Assembly: GCA_963969365.1 (NCBI GenBank)
Contig: OZ017762.1
Coordinates: 1,488,001-1,552,000 of the forward strand
Length of the DNA stretch: 64,000 nt
Direction: 5' to 3'
From: Asterochloris sp. CNOR1
Taxonomy: Eukaryota; Chlorophyta; Trebouxiophyceae; Trebouxiales; Trebouxiaceae
Within the stretch, counting starts at the first letter, position 1, and the number at the start of each line of letters is the position of its first letter. Below the pieces are notes generated by a model that saw nothing but the letters and a program-made list of their open reading frames with translations, did not search any database and was not told the origin of the DNA. Shown one piece after another: positions 1 through 12,329 of the stretch. The position numbers and the translations under genes were made by a program.

Positions 1-50
1 CAGACAGTAACCCGTGCTGAAACTTCACGGTGCTGCTCCATGCCTCACAG

Positions 51-3000
51 GGGTTGAAGCCGGGCGAGTCGCCGTTCAGTCAGTTTGCAGGGCTGCTGCC
101 AGAGATAATCACGCCCTCCCACCCAGGGCTGGTGCCGCTCATGTCCTGCCCAGGGCTTGTCAGGCGCCACAGCAGCCAGGCACTCACCCCTGGCACGCAC
201 AAGTTTGGGTAAATGCCTGCACTGCAGCCTGTCAGTGTATCGAAGGTGTTGGCCTGACCTGGGCAAGTGGCTGCTCCATCGCAGCAGAAGCTTGTGCGGT
301 CCACCAGCTGCTGCAACTTGACCAATAACCCCCGCCCTGCAGGACTGGCAGGAGCAGGCAGCTCTCCCTGGGCAGCACTGCTGCCGCTAGGCAGCTGCTG
401 CTGGGTGACCATCAGGTTGCAAAACCGGCGCTGGATCCTGACAGCAGCGACACCACAACCCCTGTGGGGAGCACTGCAATGTCCAGCACTGGCCTGATGC
501 CTGCGCAGAACGAGCTGCAGGCGTTTGGCTCTACCGCTGCTGAGCTGAGTGCTGGCCCAGCACATCAGGTAAGAGTGCTGCAGCAATGCAGTGCCTGGCA
601 GCCAGGCATCCTGGAAGCCGCCATCTACACTTTGTGAGGGGTTAGCGCACCAAGCCTAAGGCATTGGTCTCGTACAGCGATTGTCTGGCCCTGCTTTGCA
701 CTAATGCTGGATCCTATAAGATATTCCACAACAAATCCTGCTCTGCACATGAAAGAGAGGCTGGCAACAATTCCCTTGGCCTGTGTGCACACCTTGTCAT
801 ACTGTATATTTGTGTGTGTTGACCTCATCTGACACCAGCCCTAGATTATGCTGCAGGATCAGGCGCCTCCAGAGCTGCGGCAGTGGCGGCCCACGTGGTA
901 TGGGGCAGCACCCAGCTATGCTGGACCTGCTGAGAGCCTGGAGGTCACAAATCATCATGGGGAGGGTGCAGGCACTACCAGGGTCAAAGTAGAGCCTGGG
1001 GAGGGGCACCCAGCAGCCCCTTCATGGCATGGTACAGCTGGGGGGCACAGTATGGCCCTGCCCAGCTTGCCCCCACTCAGCACAGACCCACCAGAGCTCT
1101 TTGCGCCCCAGCAGCTCATGAGAAATATGGTACGGCAGTGGAGTGCCCCTCAACAGCAGCAGCACTCATGGGGCTGGGAGCCTGATCCCACCCCAGACAC
1201 TGCCGCAGCTGGCTTCGGTGGGTCTGCCATTACTGGCCATTTGGAAGATCAGCTGGGCCAGAGCAGTGTGCTGCCCTTGAAGTGCAGCGAGCCTGTCTCT
1301 GATGAGACACATGCTGCTGTGCCAGGCGTGGCTGCTGGCCACAGGGCAGAGCCACTGGCGGCTGTTGAGCCTGGCGGCAGTGCGCAGGAGCCCAGTGCAG
1401 ATCAAGAGGAGCTGCCAGCCTTTGCAGCTGCCAGGGTGGCCACCCAAGGCACGAGCAGCAGCTCTGAAGCCCAGTTGAAACCGGAGCACCAAGCAGCAGT
1501 GCAGGCCGCCAGGCTCATGCCCACCAGGAGAGGGACACCCGCAGGTTGGATGCTCCTTGAGCTGCAGCGGCAGACTGCTGCTGCTACATATTGATGCCCA
1601 CTGTGAATATCATTTGCGCAAAAAGCATAGGAGGTTGTGGGAACAGTCGTGGCAATCGTCCTCGATTAGTGTACTGGCTGGCAAAGAGGCCCAGAGAGTT
1701 GGTTGGGGCAGTATTGCTGGCAGCTCCAAAAGAAACCAATGCTGACTGGCCACGGTGACTGCGCAACAGCCTGACCATTTTTGATGGGCATGAACGCAGG
1801 GCCTGACCCCAGCAGTGCCATGCACCCTGTAACACCTGAGGACAGCTGGATGCCGTCAGACAATAATGTGCCAGAGATGTCAGGACATGCCGAGCATTCA
1901 GGGTGAGTCGACACCTGCCATCTGAGCATATGGGTGTACTCAGAATGCTGGTTCTCAACCCTCTGGACAGCTCACAGTTGTTGTCTCTTACTCCTTGAGC
2001 AAGCTAAGCTAGCCAAAGCTGAGACTGACCCTTCTGCACACCTTGTGTGCACCTGCATGACTGCTGTGATTCTCTGCCACAGCAGCACTGACCGACATCC
2101 CTCTGGTGCCCCACAGGGCCAGAAAGCGGTGCCACTGCAAGAAGTCACGGTGTCTCAAGCTGTACTGCGACTGCTTTGCGGCCGGCCTGCTGTGCGACGG
2201 CTGCAGCTGCTCGTGCTGCAGCAACACAGCTCAGAACAGGTGAGGGTCCAGCTGCATGCTAGGCTTGACATGAGCAGTCAGTATGCACCATAAGGCCCAG
2301 GCGTGCATCTCTGCAGCAGCACCACCTGAGGCTGCTTCAGGTACTACCGGGGGCTGGCTGCCAAGCGTGGCTGTGTCAGCTTTTACGACAGCTCTGTAGA
2401 TTCTAGCTGGCAATAACATGCTGTGTTGCAGGCCTGAGGTTGACAAAGTCAGGGAGCAGGTTTTGCAGCGCAATCCTCAGGTCAGGCTGCTGTTGACAGC
2501 GGCCAGATATGACATCTTGCAGAACCACACAGCATCTGCATCCAATTTTATCCTTGCTTGGTGCCTATCTCTGGTGCTGGCTGATGGCAGGTACCACAGA
2601 GAATGGGCACGCAAACCATGTCAGGAATGCTGCAGGCATTTGAGCAGAAGATTGCCAAGACTTCAGGTGCCAGCACTGCCCATGTCCGCGGCTGCAACTG
2701 CAAGAAGTCACACTGCTGCAAGAAGTACTGCGAGTGCTTCCAGGTGAGATCTGCCCAGCATAACAGCCTTGCTGCTGATGCTGACATCCGCTTCAGACCG
2801 GAAACAGCTGCACATTGAAGGGTCGCTCAAGGAAGGCGGCCAATGTGTGCTCGCTGAAATGTTATAGCTGGTGTTGGGTGTCCCCTGCTTAGTGGCGCCT
2901 CCTTACTTCTGCATACATGGCCTGCTTGGTACGTCAGGCTGTTATCAGTGTGACATGTTGCTGAACCCTGCTTGATGGCGCAGGCTGGTGTGCCATGTGG

Positions 3001-6000
3001 GCCTCAGTGCAAGTGTGAGGGGTGCCACAACGCTGCTACCTCAGCTGCACTGGCCAGGCCTGCCCGCCGCTCTCGGTCTGGGGCCGGTAGGCGGAGGGCT
3101 ATGCAGCGACAGGACAGGGTGCTGCAAGAGGAGGCGCAAGGGCTGGCAGGGGAGGAGCCGCCTGCCACACCTGCGAATGAGTGAGCGCTCGGTATCCCTG
3201 TGTCAGTCAGACTGATAGGTTTGCATGGGGACCACCATGCTTGCTGTCTGCCCTGAGCACCAGCCTCTGGCTTGTGCAGGCCATTTGCTAGACTATGGTG
3301 GGAACCTGCCTGGCATATGGTCCCAAACGTCGTGCTCATGCCCTGACATCTGGCATGACTCTGCAGCACACAAGCCATATCATCTGCATGCATCGCCAGC
3401 CCACATGTTATAGTACTTGCCAGCTGGGCTGCTTGAGCTGCTTGCCGGCTGCATCGCCTGCCTGTCAAGCAGCAACTTGCTAGACCAAGGGTTTCCCATC
3501 AGCCCATCCACTGTGGTCTCTGCAGCTCCAGACAGGCTGTGTCCCCCTTGCGCAGCTGCAACTTCTGAGACACTAAGCTGGACTGCCTGCAGTCTGCTCC
3601 CTTACCTGAACATCAGCTCTTGCACTATGCGGCGACACAAACATCAGCCAGCAAAACCTACTGCTGGCCAGTCAGTGAGCTGCATTGCTCTGCACAACAG
3701 GCAGACTGTACAATCTTGCTGATCTGAAAGATTCACAAATGCTTCTGGCACTTGCAGTGTCAGCCAGCCAGCCCCCGCGCTGGCCAGCTGGCGAGTGCGT
3801 AGGCCACGAGCTGCTGCGGCTGCAGCAGCGGCCTCGCTGTCAGCCTATGCAGATGCTGAGGACGATGAGGAACCAGTGGGGCAAGGTACAACTGCCAGCC
3901 CATCAGCAGAGGGGTCTCAGCAGCAGCCCAAGCAGGCACAGCATGGCAGTGTGCCTGTTGCTGAGGCTGTGGCAGCAGGCCCTGTTGACTGCTTGACTTC
4001 TGCTCAAGTCAAGCAGCAGCCAGATGACCTGGCAGCTGGGCAGCTGGGTGACAGCGGGGAGGAGCCATCTGGCATGGACCTCGAGGCATCTGACGGGAGA
4101 CGAGTCCTGCACTGGGCTGAGCTGGCAGAGGCTGAGCTAGCTGCCATGGCAACGTCCCATCAGGTTTGCCTGCCTTGCAGAAGGAGTGACTTTTGCTGGT
4201 GATGCATGTTTGATGAACTCCCGATGGCTGGCTGACAGTTGGCTTCATGCTGTCTGCATCTGCAGGCAGCCCTGAGCGGGCTGCAGCCTGTTGAGCTCAA
4301 TATCTCGCCTTTGGGTTTGTGTACTTATGTTGGAGCTGCCCAGGAACTTCAGGTAGTCATCATGTCTGTTAGAAAACATCCAGCAAGTGCTTTGACATTG
4401 AAGCCATGTACAGCAGCTGAGCGCCAAGAGCAGCAGGCAGTCCGATTCCATGGTGTGCGCAGGCGTCTTCAGTGCAGAATGCTGACAAGCCTGATGGTGG
4501 CCAGGCACGCTGCACCATGCCTGTGCACACGCCTGGTGAGCCCTTGGGTGGCAGCCTCATCCTTGCAGAACTGTCCGTCCATGCACACTATGAGATGCTT
4601 GATTGGATCTTGCATATTCTGCTGCAGGAAGTTTGAATCCTATGCACCTGTTCTTACCACTGCATCAGATGTTTCCCCCACAGCAGATGATGCACGCGGG
4701 AGAGGTGAGCCTGTTCACAAATGTAATCCACAGCACCGTTCATGTATGCGCTGGTATAGCCTCATGTCTGAGCATATTCAGAGAGGCAGGAGCCCTGAAG
4801 CATGTGCTGCTTGGCTGTCCAATTTCCAGAGTTGCCTGCTGATGCCTGCAATCTTCCTGCAGGAGATGTTGGCTGGACACATGGGACTGCATGCAGGGCT
4901 ACAACCACTGAGACCCCTGAATGTGCCAGCAGGGCTGCAGGCTTCTGCAGGGTTGCAAGGTGCCACGCCCTGCACTGTGTCCAACCCACAAGCTTGGCCT
5001 GAATGTGCAAATGCCTGTCAATTCACATAAACTGCACGACGCAATGAAGGGGTCATGCCATCCTGCGCTAGCTGCTGTTACAGGCCAAGACCCCATTGAA
5101 TTGTTCTGCCACTCTTACTGGAGACAAGTCTGCAATTGTGGCCATGCTGCAGGTGGGCCTGCAGGCATGCAGGAAGTTTCCGAAGCTGATGTAGATTCCC
5201 TCATACGAGGTGGACCTGATGAGCTGGAGCTGGCAGCCCATCGGATGAGCACAGACCTCTTTGGCTTGAGCGCCATTCCTCAGGTATTATCGAGACTCAC
5301 TGTGGCCCTCTGCAGTGTCCTGACAAACCAGGAACCAAGTGACCCTGCAGGGCTCTCAAGTGCCTGAGGGATGTCCCCTGCTGCCGTGTACAGATGTGCC
5401 CACCTCATCAGGGCCTACTCGCTCATGAACACATTCAACTTGCAGGGCGGTCCAGATCTTTGTGAGCCACTGGCTTCGCCTTATAAGCAGGAGCTGCTGC
5501 AAGCTGCTCAGGATGGCCTCTCTGGCAGCGCGCTTGCAGGCGTCAGCCAGCAGAATCTGATGCAGGCCGCCCAGTCTGGTGGCTACCCTGGCAGCAGCGG
5601 GGCGCTGCTGGGGCCAGAGACAGGCATCAGCTGCCCAGAGGCCTTTGTTGGGAGGCATGGTGTTGCACTGGAGGGGCCCTGGCCAGCGCAGTACGAGCCT
5701 GGCAGGGAACCACACCTGTCAGCTTTCGAGCTGCTGCGTGGGGCTCTGTGCAAGGTGGAGCAGACTAGCAGCTCTGAGGCGCATGGCCAGGCAGCTCAGG
5801 CAGCTCAGGCCCAGCATCACCTTGAGCAGGCTCAGGACTGCCACGAGGCTTTCAGACTGCCACAGCGCCAGCAGCAGCCTGGCTTTGAGCTGTGCAGCGG
5901 GTCTCAGAAGGCGCCCCAGGCCATGCAGATGCGTGGCAACTTACAGACAGCGCATGCTGAGGGCACGCATGCTGCTGAGCTGCGCTCCCCCAGCAAACCA

Positions 6001-6693
6001 CCCAGCGCCAAGGTAAAGCCGTTTTCGGACACTGTCTCCTTTCTAACATTGCAAAATGCTATGAGGGCCATTTACTGCACAGCAGCTGAGTGGCAAATGC
6101 AGCTTGCCACTGGATGATGGACCTTTGGTTCCTGCACTGCATTACCCATCCCAGAGGTGAGCTAGGGTAATGAGTTTCAAGACCTCAATTGCAGATCCAA
6201 CGCAGCAGAATGGACCATGCCAGCCCAGGCAGCTTGATCGCCGCTCCTCATGTGACCAAGGACAGCCTGGCAACAAGCCCTACCCGCCAGCCGCAGCAGA
6301 TGCTCATGGCCAGTGGGTGCGACAGTCCTGGAACTACAGGCGCTGCAACGTGCTCTCCTGTGTGCACACACAGCCCGCCCAAGCAACTCCCTCAGGTGAA
6401 ACTTTGACTGCAGTACTCAGTGGCACATGCCTGGCCTTCACAGCAGGCTGGTCATCACCGTGTGAGGAGTTGGGAAGTACAAATGGTATGCTGCTGCCCC
6501 TGACAGGATGTGACCTGCCTGGGGATCAACCGTCTACGGACGGCAGAGTGGCATCTGAGTTGATGCTGTGACAATGACCAGGCAGCCGCGCCCTTGACAT
6601 AACGCTGCACTGCAGGCTATGTATCCGTCTGGTCCTGGCTTCAGACGCCTTGGCACTGGCACTATCATCTTCTCTCCAGGCAGCACCCAATGA
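51..6693 (+). CDS. CPP/TSO1-like (LIN54-type) tandem CXC-domain DNA-binding protein, 5' partial
   Basis: Seventeen phase-consistent exons: 51-208, 343-568, 857-1544, 1800-1902, 2117-2239, 2432-2480, 2636-2743, 2984-3180, 3758-4163, 4266-4352, 4478-4535, 4628-4704, 4863-4959, 5084-5283, 5446-6012, 6195-6395, 6616-6693 (stop TGA). They give about 1140 residues in the window; the start lies upstream. The CRC domain is clear. CXC1 (about residues 393-432) begins [19 protein letters not shown]. The spacer (about 440-455) contains the family signature [14 protein letters not shown]2 (about 470-501) contains [17 protein letters not shown] and then [13 protein letters not shown]. Known family role: the cysteines bind zinc and the domain contacts TTYGAA-type promoter elements, in plants (TSO1/TCX) and in the DREAM/MuvB complex (LIN54). 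An upstream exon has [12 protein letters not shown], resembling the SP-x-FNYIN-x-LSPI motif of the family (inference). The rest is Ala/Gln/Ser-rich and probably disordered. All introns in this gene are GT-AG. The protein is longer than many plant CPP proteins. Family identity is certain; the least certain parts are the exons at 4478-4959. Confidence 0.92.
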
Positions 6694-7044
6694 CCACATC
6701 ATGAGTGCCCATGTGCACACAGTCAAGCTTGTCTCCAAGTTTTGACTGTGGGGTTTCCTCCCTTTCTTTTACCTTCCTTGTTGCGCTGCTTCCGTTGCAT
6801 TTCATCATGCTATCAGCTCCCTCAATGAACGAAGTGCTTTCTCCTGTTCACGTCCGCCACGACAGCCTCGACACAGCTCGATGTCAAGATGGTGAAGGAA
6901 CTGTGCCATCATTGCTGCATGTATCTGCTAAGAGCAGCACACATCAACGCTATTAGTCGGCAAATGGGACGCCGACAGTTCTCAATGTCGATATCCTCCG
7001 GCAAGGAGAAGTGCCACAGCAGACCTATTTTGACTTGCCCACCC
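6694..7044. other. Intergenic spacer between CPP gene and DDX49
   Basis: About 350 bp between the CPP stop and the DDX49 start. It must hold the 3' end of the first gene and the promoter and 5' UTR of the second. A pyrimidine-rich stretch lies at about 6755-6800. The DDX49 reading frame stays open upstream to an ATG at 6889, so a longer N-terminus of 52 residues is possible. The ATG at 7045 is preferred because it starts directly into a lysine/arginine-rich helicase N-terminus. No canonical TGTAA signal was seen here. Confidence 0.5.
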
Positions 7045-10000
7045 ATGGACGACATCAAGCTGTTCTCCAAGAAACGCAAGCGCGATTCCGCAGCAAAGAG
7101 GGATCAAGCAACAGTTCAGCCCGTTGGTGGGGACAAGGTGGCTGAGCAGCCTGCCAAGCTTCAAAGGCTCACAGCAGCATTCCCTGACCGGCGGCCAAGT
7201 GACAGGCCGGACACAGAGGCTTCTGAGCTGTGTAATTTCCGCGATTTGGGTGTCTCAGAATGGCTGGAGCTTGTCTGCAGCTCCCTGGGCATGAAGCAGC
7301 CCACTCAGGTAGGCCTGTGGCTCACAGAACATGCAGTAGACCTCCTGCAGCCTGGCTGAGCTGCTCCTGTGCCACTAGACATGTTGTGTGCCATGCTTGC
7401 AGCAGTGGCTGGCTGTAGGCAAGCAGGCACAGCTGTGGACCCCATGATTTGCACTAGAGCTCCTGGGCAGCTGTCTGCGGCCCTTGTACATCATCCTGTG
7501 ACATCCTGTGGCAGCATGCAAATGCAGCTGTGCAGTGACCAGTCTCTCTTCACATCCCTGCAGGTGCAGCAGGGGTGCATACCGGCCGTCCTGGCAGGCA
7601 GGGACGTCATTGGCACCGCTCACACCGGCAGTGGCAAGACTGCCGCGTTCGCGCTGCCTATCCTGCAGAAGCTGGCCGCAGACCCCTTTGGTGTCTTTGC
7701 ACTGGTACTCACGCCCACCAGGCAAGCTGCAGCTAGCTGCCGATGGGAGAGCAGGTCGGCGTTGCACCTGGGCATCGGACGCCAGTGATACTGCTGGTGC
7801 CAGCACCAGCTGGGCAGCCTGCATAGCTGCTGGCACCAGCAGTATCACTGGCGTCTTCGAGCCGAACTCCACTCCTCAGTTGCTAGACCATCAGCTTTGC
7901 CCTGCAGGGAGCTGGCAATGCAGCTGGCGGACCAGTTCCGTGCCCTGGGCGCAGGCATGTCACTCAAGGTGAGTAGCTTGCTGCAGGTTGCTGTTGAGGG
8001 ACACAAGACAGTTGCGCCGTTCTTGCCAATGTAGCTGGGCACCACCGGTTGGCATGCTTGACAGGCCTGCTTGAGACTGGGCGACCCATCGGATCAAGTG
8101 TCTGCTGATGTGCCGTCTGCAGTATTGCTACTCTGTAGCCCTGCTCAGACTGCAGCACTGCACCACCACATGTTAGGCACGCCAGCCCCTCGCTGACTCT
8201 TTTGCAAATCTGAGCTGCAGCACAGCTAGGGAGAGCTCTGCACAGCTGCAATGCAACAAAGCCAGAACGTTGGCTTCCTTTTCATAAGAACTGCATGCAC
8301 ATTTCGTTTTGCAACGGCGTCCACAACAGGCAGGTCTAGTGACAGGCACCACCAATGATGCAAGCAACATCACGAGCTGATGCTCTTGTCAGCTTAGATC
8401 ATGGATGGCCCCATTGGGCTTCAGCAGCTCCCATTCACCTCAAAGAGGGCGCTGAGACACAACTGTGCATGTGCCAAGGCCCGCACTCGTGCCAGCCACC
8501 CACTGGGTCACATCAGCAAGGATTGCTGCAGCAATCCTGCAATCGACAGCATTGGGTGCCCGGGCTGCAGGAGTGCGTAGTCATTGGAGGGCTGGACATG
8601 CAGCAACAGGCGAGGGCACTGGCACGCCGCCCCCATGTTGTCATCGCAACCCCAGGCAGGCTCAAGGTGAGCTGCACCTCATGTCGGCTGCCCGAGGTCT
8701 GGAGAAGCAATGTGGCGTTCATGTGCTGTCATTGCTGCTGTTGACAAATCAAAGGTAATTTGCAGCACAGCGGTAGTCTTTTGCCTGTGGCGGCTGAGTG
8801 CTGTCCTCACGCAGCTCAGGTATGAATTATTTGCCCACTAAGCATGGCTGCAAGATGCAACATGATTGCAGCAGGCAGCCAATGACAGCAGGCAGCCCTG
8901 GTGGCAGCTTCCAGGGCTGCCAATGTGGCTGTCAGATTGCCCACCAGTGTGGAGTGTGCAACATGTGGTTGTGTTGTTGGCGCGGTCCCTGCCAAATTTA
9001 TGGACCCAGCCGTTTAGAGCATGGTCTCAGCTGACCACCTGCATGCACCAGGGAAGCCTAAGCTGCACAGCTGCCTGCTCAGTAGACATGCGCCCCAAGT
9101 TGACGGAGGCTCTGCCAGCATGCGTGGTTGACCTATCAGGAGTTCAAAACCCACAGTGCTTCCGCAGGACTGGTGAGCGGCCAACTAGAGCAGGCTGTTC
9201 ACGCTGCCAGTCACTGCTGCTGTACAGGGCCCAGAAACAAACTGCCTGTACCACCTGCATGCCAATCTCCATCTCCCCGTAGAAAGCAGTGACCCCGGCC
9301 AGGCAGCCGGCGCTGTTCTGCTGCCAGTTCTTGGTGCTTTTGGACACTCAGAAGATGACCACTTGCACACCCTGCCTGCAGGACCTGGTGGGCAGTCACC
9401 CAGATCTGGCAGCCGGCTTTGCGCGCTGCCAGTTCCTGGTGCTGGATGAGGCTGATAGGCTTCTGGAGTCTTCCTTCGAGGCAGAGCTGCGGATCATCCT
9501 TCAGTTCCTGCCACCTCGCAGGCAGACCCTCCTGTTCAGTGCCACCATGACCAGAAGCCTGGTAGGTCGGTGCTGGCTTTCCTTTCTTTTCTTTTTCTTT
9601 CATTTTCGGCACAGAAACTGCGCAGAACACAGTACCAAGGGCAGGCAGCAGTCTCAGGGCCCAGGTGGGCTCACGCAGCCAATGCTCCCTCACACTGACC
9701 TGTGTTGAGGACCGTGACTACAGCCTGTCAAGCCTGTCAGCCGGTGCTGCTGCTCGAAGAACAGTCTCGTTGGCCATTGCATTGGGAGTCGACGGGCGCG
9801 TCTCGGCAGGGACGTGGCCACTGCTGCCATCCCTAGACGCATGCTGTCCAACAGCAGTGTCCTGCTGTGCCCAGAGCAGATGGCTTCGCAGAAGGCTGCC
9901 CTGCACCAGGCCATCTACATTCCTGCCTGCCATGGCCTGTCATGGCCTGCCATGGCCTGCAGACAGCTCGCTGTGGTGTCTGCTGGCGGGCATGAGTGTT

Positions 10001-12329
10001 CTTGACAAACTGAAGCCGAGCCTGATTTTTGTTTTCGGTTCTGTTTCTGCAGGTGGCACTTCAGCAGGCTGCCCTGCGCGATGCCTTCCACTTCTCTGCT
10101 TACGAGGGACTGCAGACAGCCAAGCGTCTGAAGGAGCAGTACTTGCTTATCCCTGCCAAGACTAAAGAGGTCTATCTGGCCCACCTTCTGAGCCCTGAGC
10201 AGGTCAGCCCTTGTTGGTGCCGGCCAGTGCAGGCTGGGGAGGAGCAAGGGCAGACCTGGCTTGAAGCCCTCTGCACTTGAGGCAGGGGCAAGCACTGCAT
10301 GGGGCCAACACCTGTGGTCGGCTGCCTGTGTCAGCTCTTTTTCACAAACAGCCCCACCAAGAGGTTGACTTGGTAGTACCCTTAGCCCTGAGCAGGTGAG
10401 GCCCCGCGTGCACAGGCATAGGCTGCGAGAGTGAGGTCGCAGAATTTCCTCCAGAAAGGATGCCCCCAGACAGGTTGCCTGCTGCACACCCTCATAGTGG
10501 AGCTTGTCATGGCTCCCATGCTTCTGGGCTGCAGCTGCAAGCGCACAGCATGTGCTTGTGAGCAGTCCTCCTTTGTATGTTTGCCTGCAAGGCTTGCAGC
10601 CAGCCCTCCCTACAGATGCCATGCTGTGCCCTGCAGCTAGAGGCAGGCTGTATACGATTGTGCATGATCTTGTGGGCACCTGCAGGACTGTCCTGCGCCC
10701 TGCACACCAACATACGACCCCTCCCCTGCTCCCTGCAGCTGGAAGCTCACAGAGTTCGCTCGTGCATGATCTTCGTGGGCACGTGCAAGGCCTGCACCCT
10801 CTTGGCAGCGCTGCTGGAGGAGCTGGGGATCTCAGCCACTGCCCTGCACTCCAAGCTGAGCCAGCGGCGACGCTTTGCAGGTGGGGCTTGCTGCTGCCTG
10901 TCTGCATAAATGCAAGGGTATCTGTCAGAGACGGACTCTCAGCCCTGCCGCACAGGTTGTGCTGCAGCTCAAGCCGCCGCACGTTTGAATCAGCTGCCTG
11001 CTCAGCTGGCCTGGCTGTCCATAGTGAGGATCCAGATCTTGTACACATCGCTGCTGTAGCCCTGGTCTGCTTCAAGGTCAGTTGCTGTGCTGCTCTGCTG
11101 GCACCCAATGGGGCCCTTTCTTTGTCCAGCCAGGTGAACCTGCTGCCGCAGCCCTGGACTGATCTGCCAAAGTGAGCGGTGTGTTGCTCTCTTGACCACT
11201 GGCTCAGGCACCCTGTTGGCTGCTGGCTAAGGGCTTTGCTTTCCCTCCGGCTGCAGCCCTGGACCGTTTCAAGTCGGGGGCAGTGCCAATCCTGCTGGCA
11301 ACCGATGTGGCTGCCCGTGGCCTGGACATCCCCACAGTGGACCTGGTGGTCAACTTTGACCTGCCTGTGGCGGCTCGCGACTATGTCCACCGCGTGGGGC
11401 GCACTGCCCGCGCTGGACGCCCAGGGTGGTCCCTCAGCATTGTCTCACAGGTGCAAACCTGTCCTGGGTTCTGCTTGAGGTGACAAGAAGTAGCACAAGA
11501 CTCCGCTCCTGGACCGCATGCAGGTGCAATTTCATACTTGAGACAAGCTCTGCAGTGGAAGTCTTGTCCTGCCCAGAATGTGTGCCTCAAAGAGACCTGC
11601 ACAGACCTCCAGCAAACTGTAGGTCCTGGCAGCCTCGGCAGCATTCAGCTGGCTGTGCTGGGAAGGGGAAGGCGAAGGTGCATCATAGCTGACAGTGGCA
11701 CTTGAGCAATGTGCTGCCAGTGGACAGGGTGCTGCAGCTGCAGTCATTGAATGATGCCGCCCCTGCTGCAGTATGACGTGGAGCTGGTGAAGGGCATTGA
11801 GAAGTTGATTGGGCACCAGGTCGGTTCATTGCTGTGATCCAGCGCCATGCCTGGTCTACCAGAGCTGCCTGCACGTGTGCCTGGCTCAGCCTAGCCCCAT
11901 GTAGGGCTCTGCTACTGCCATACCTAGCACTGCCCTGCCGCCATACCTCGTTTGCCAGAGCCGCCTACAACATGTCAGGCCCAGCATGCAGCTGCCAAGC
12001 CAGATGCTTGCGTGGCACACTCCACCTGCCTGCAATCTTGCAGGGCCCCACAGGGCCTGGCTCTGTGCCCCGCATGTACCTTGCGCTAATACAAAAAAGG
12101 CTTTGTCAGCATGATGACTTGACTCTGTTGATTTGTCAAGTATGATGTCAACTGACAAATTCTGTGCTGTTTGCACCAGATGGAGGCCTTTGACATGGAC
12201 GAACGTGAAGTGCTCAAGGGCATCACAAAGGTGTACTCTGCACGGCGGGCAGCGGCCATGCACGTGGCTGAGGAGGCTGCCCGCAAGGGTGACGACAAGT
12301 CACTGCAGCGGCGTACCATGCCCTTCTAG
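7045..12329 (+). CDS. DDX49: DEAD-box ATP-dependent RNA helicase DDX49/Dbp8
   Basis: Ten exons: 7045-7308, 7564-7721, 7908-7968, 8571-8666, 9382-9561, 10053-10202, 10739-10880, 11257-11450, 11772-11819, 12180-12329 (stop TAG). They encode 480 residues, close to human DDX49. Motifs in order: Q-motif region with [13 protein letters not shown] (about 84-95), Walker A TGSGKT (109-114), PTRELA across an intron, GG at IGGLD, TPGRL, DEAD (215-218), SAT (246-248), ARGLD (370-374) and [10 protein letters not shown] (395-404). The subfamily call rests on [15 protein letters not shown] and VVIATPGRL, which match DDX49/Dbp8 rather than other DEAD proteins. The family acts in the nucleolus in 18S rRNA maturation and uses ATP to remodel pre-rRNA. 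The N-terminus has a nuclear-localisation-like KKRKR at about residues 9-13. The second intron starts with GC (CCAG, then gcaagc at 7722) and rejoins at 7908 to complete an Arg codon. Introns contain decayed copies of exon ends, listed separately. Confidence 0.97.
7778..7855. repeat. Perfect 28-bp inverted repeat (hairpin) inside DDX49 intron 2
   Basis: Left arm 7778-7805 and right arm 7828-7855 are perfect reverse complements over 28 bp, separated by a 22-bp loop. The arm core is CGCCAGTGATACTGCTGGTG. The hairpin sits wholly inside the DDX49 intron with the GC donor (7722-7907) and makes up over 40 percent of it. It could be a tiny foldback transposon remnant or an RNA structure that brings the splice sites together; the sequence cannot decide. 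Confidence 0.95.
9196..9345 (+). repeat. Two decayed copies of the DDX49 exon-5 DEAD segment in the preceding intron
   Basis: The functional exon (from 9382) contains GCTGCCAGTTCCTGGTGCTGG encoding [10 protein letters not shown]. The upstream intron carries related stretches at about 9309-9345 (GCTGCCAGTTCTTGGTGCTT) and more weakly at about 9196-9225. Neither is an open continuation of the gene. They look like fossil duplications of the exon start. Confidence 0.6.
10376..10400 (+). repeat. Copy of DDX49 exon-6 3' end with its own donor, inside the next intron
   Basis: Exon 6 ends with AGCCCTGAGCAG followed by the gtcagc donor at 10203. About 190 bp downstream, near 10395, the same AGCCCTGAGCAG is followed by gtgagg, a better donor. 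Using it would need a new acceptor upstream. It is most simply a duplicate of the exon-intron junction. Confidence 0.6.
10625..10690 (+). repeat. Decayed copy of DDX49 exon-7 5' end in the preceding intron
   Basis: The functional exon starts at 10739 after CCCTGCAG and encodes [19 protein letters not shown]. About 107 bp upstream a second CCCTGCAG is followed by a diverged copy that reads approximately [12 protein letters not shown] before losing frame. The copy includes the acceptor site, so it duplicates an intron-exon junction. Confidence 0.7.

Noticed and set aside
5153-5170. An apparent short intron in the CPP exon at 5084-5283 (GCAG, gtgggc to GCATGCAG).
   Set aside because: It would be about 18 nt, far too short, and the frame is open straight through.
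9930-9965. Triplicated CATGGCCTGC/T words as a transcription-factor binding array.
   Set aside because: It lies in a DDX49 intron and resembles the many short slippage repeats elsewhere; no reason to call it regulatory.
9915-11390. A 491-codon minus-strand open frame across DDX49.
   Set aside because: It is the antisense shadow of several DDX49 exons and introns and has no recognisable motifs; GC-rich codon bias produces such frames.
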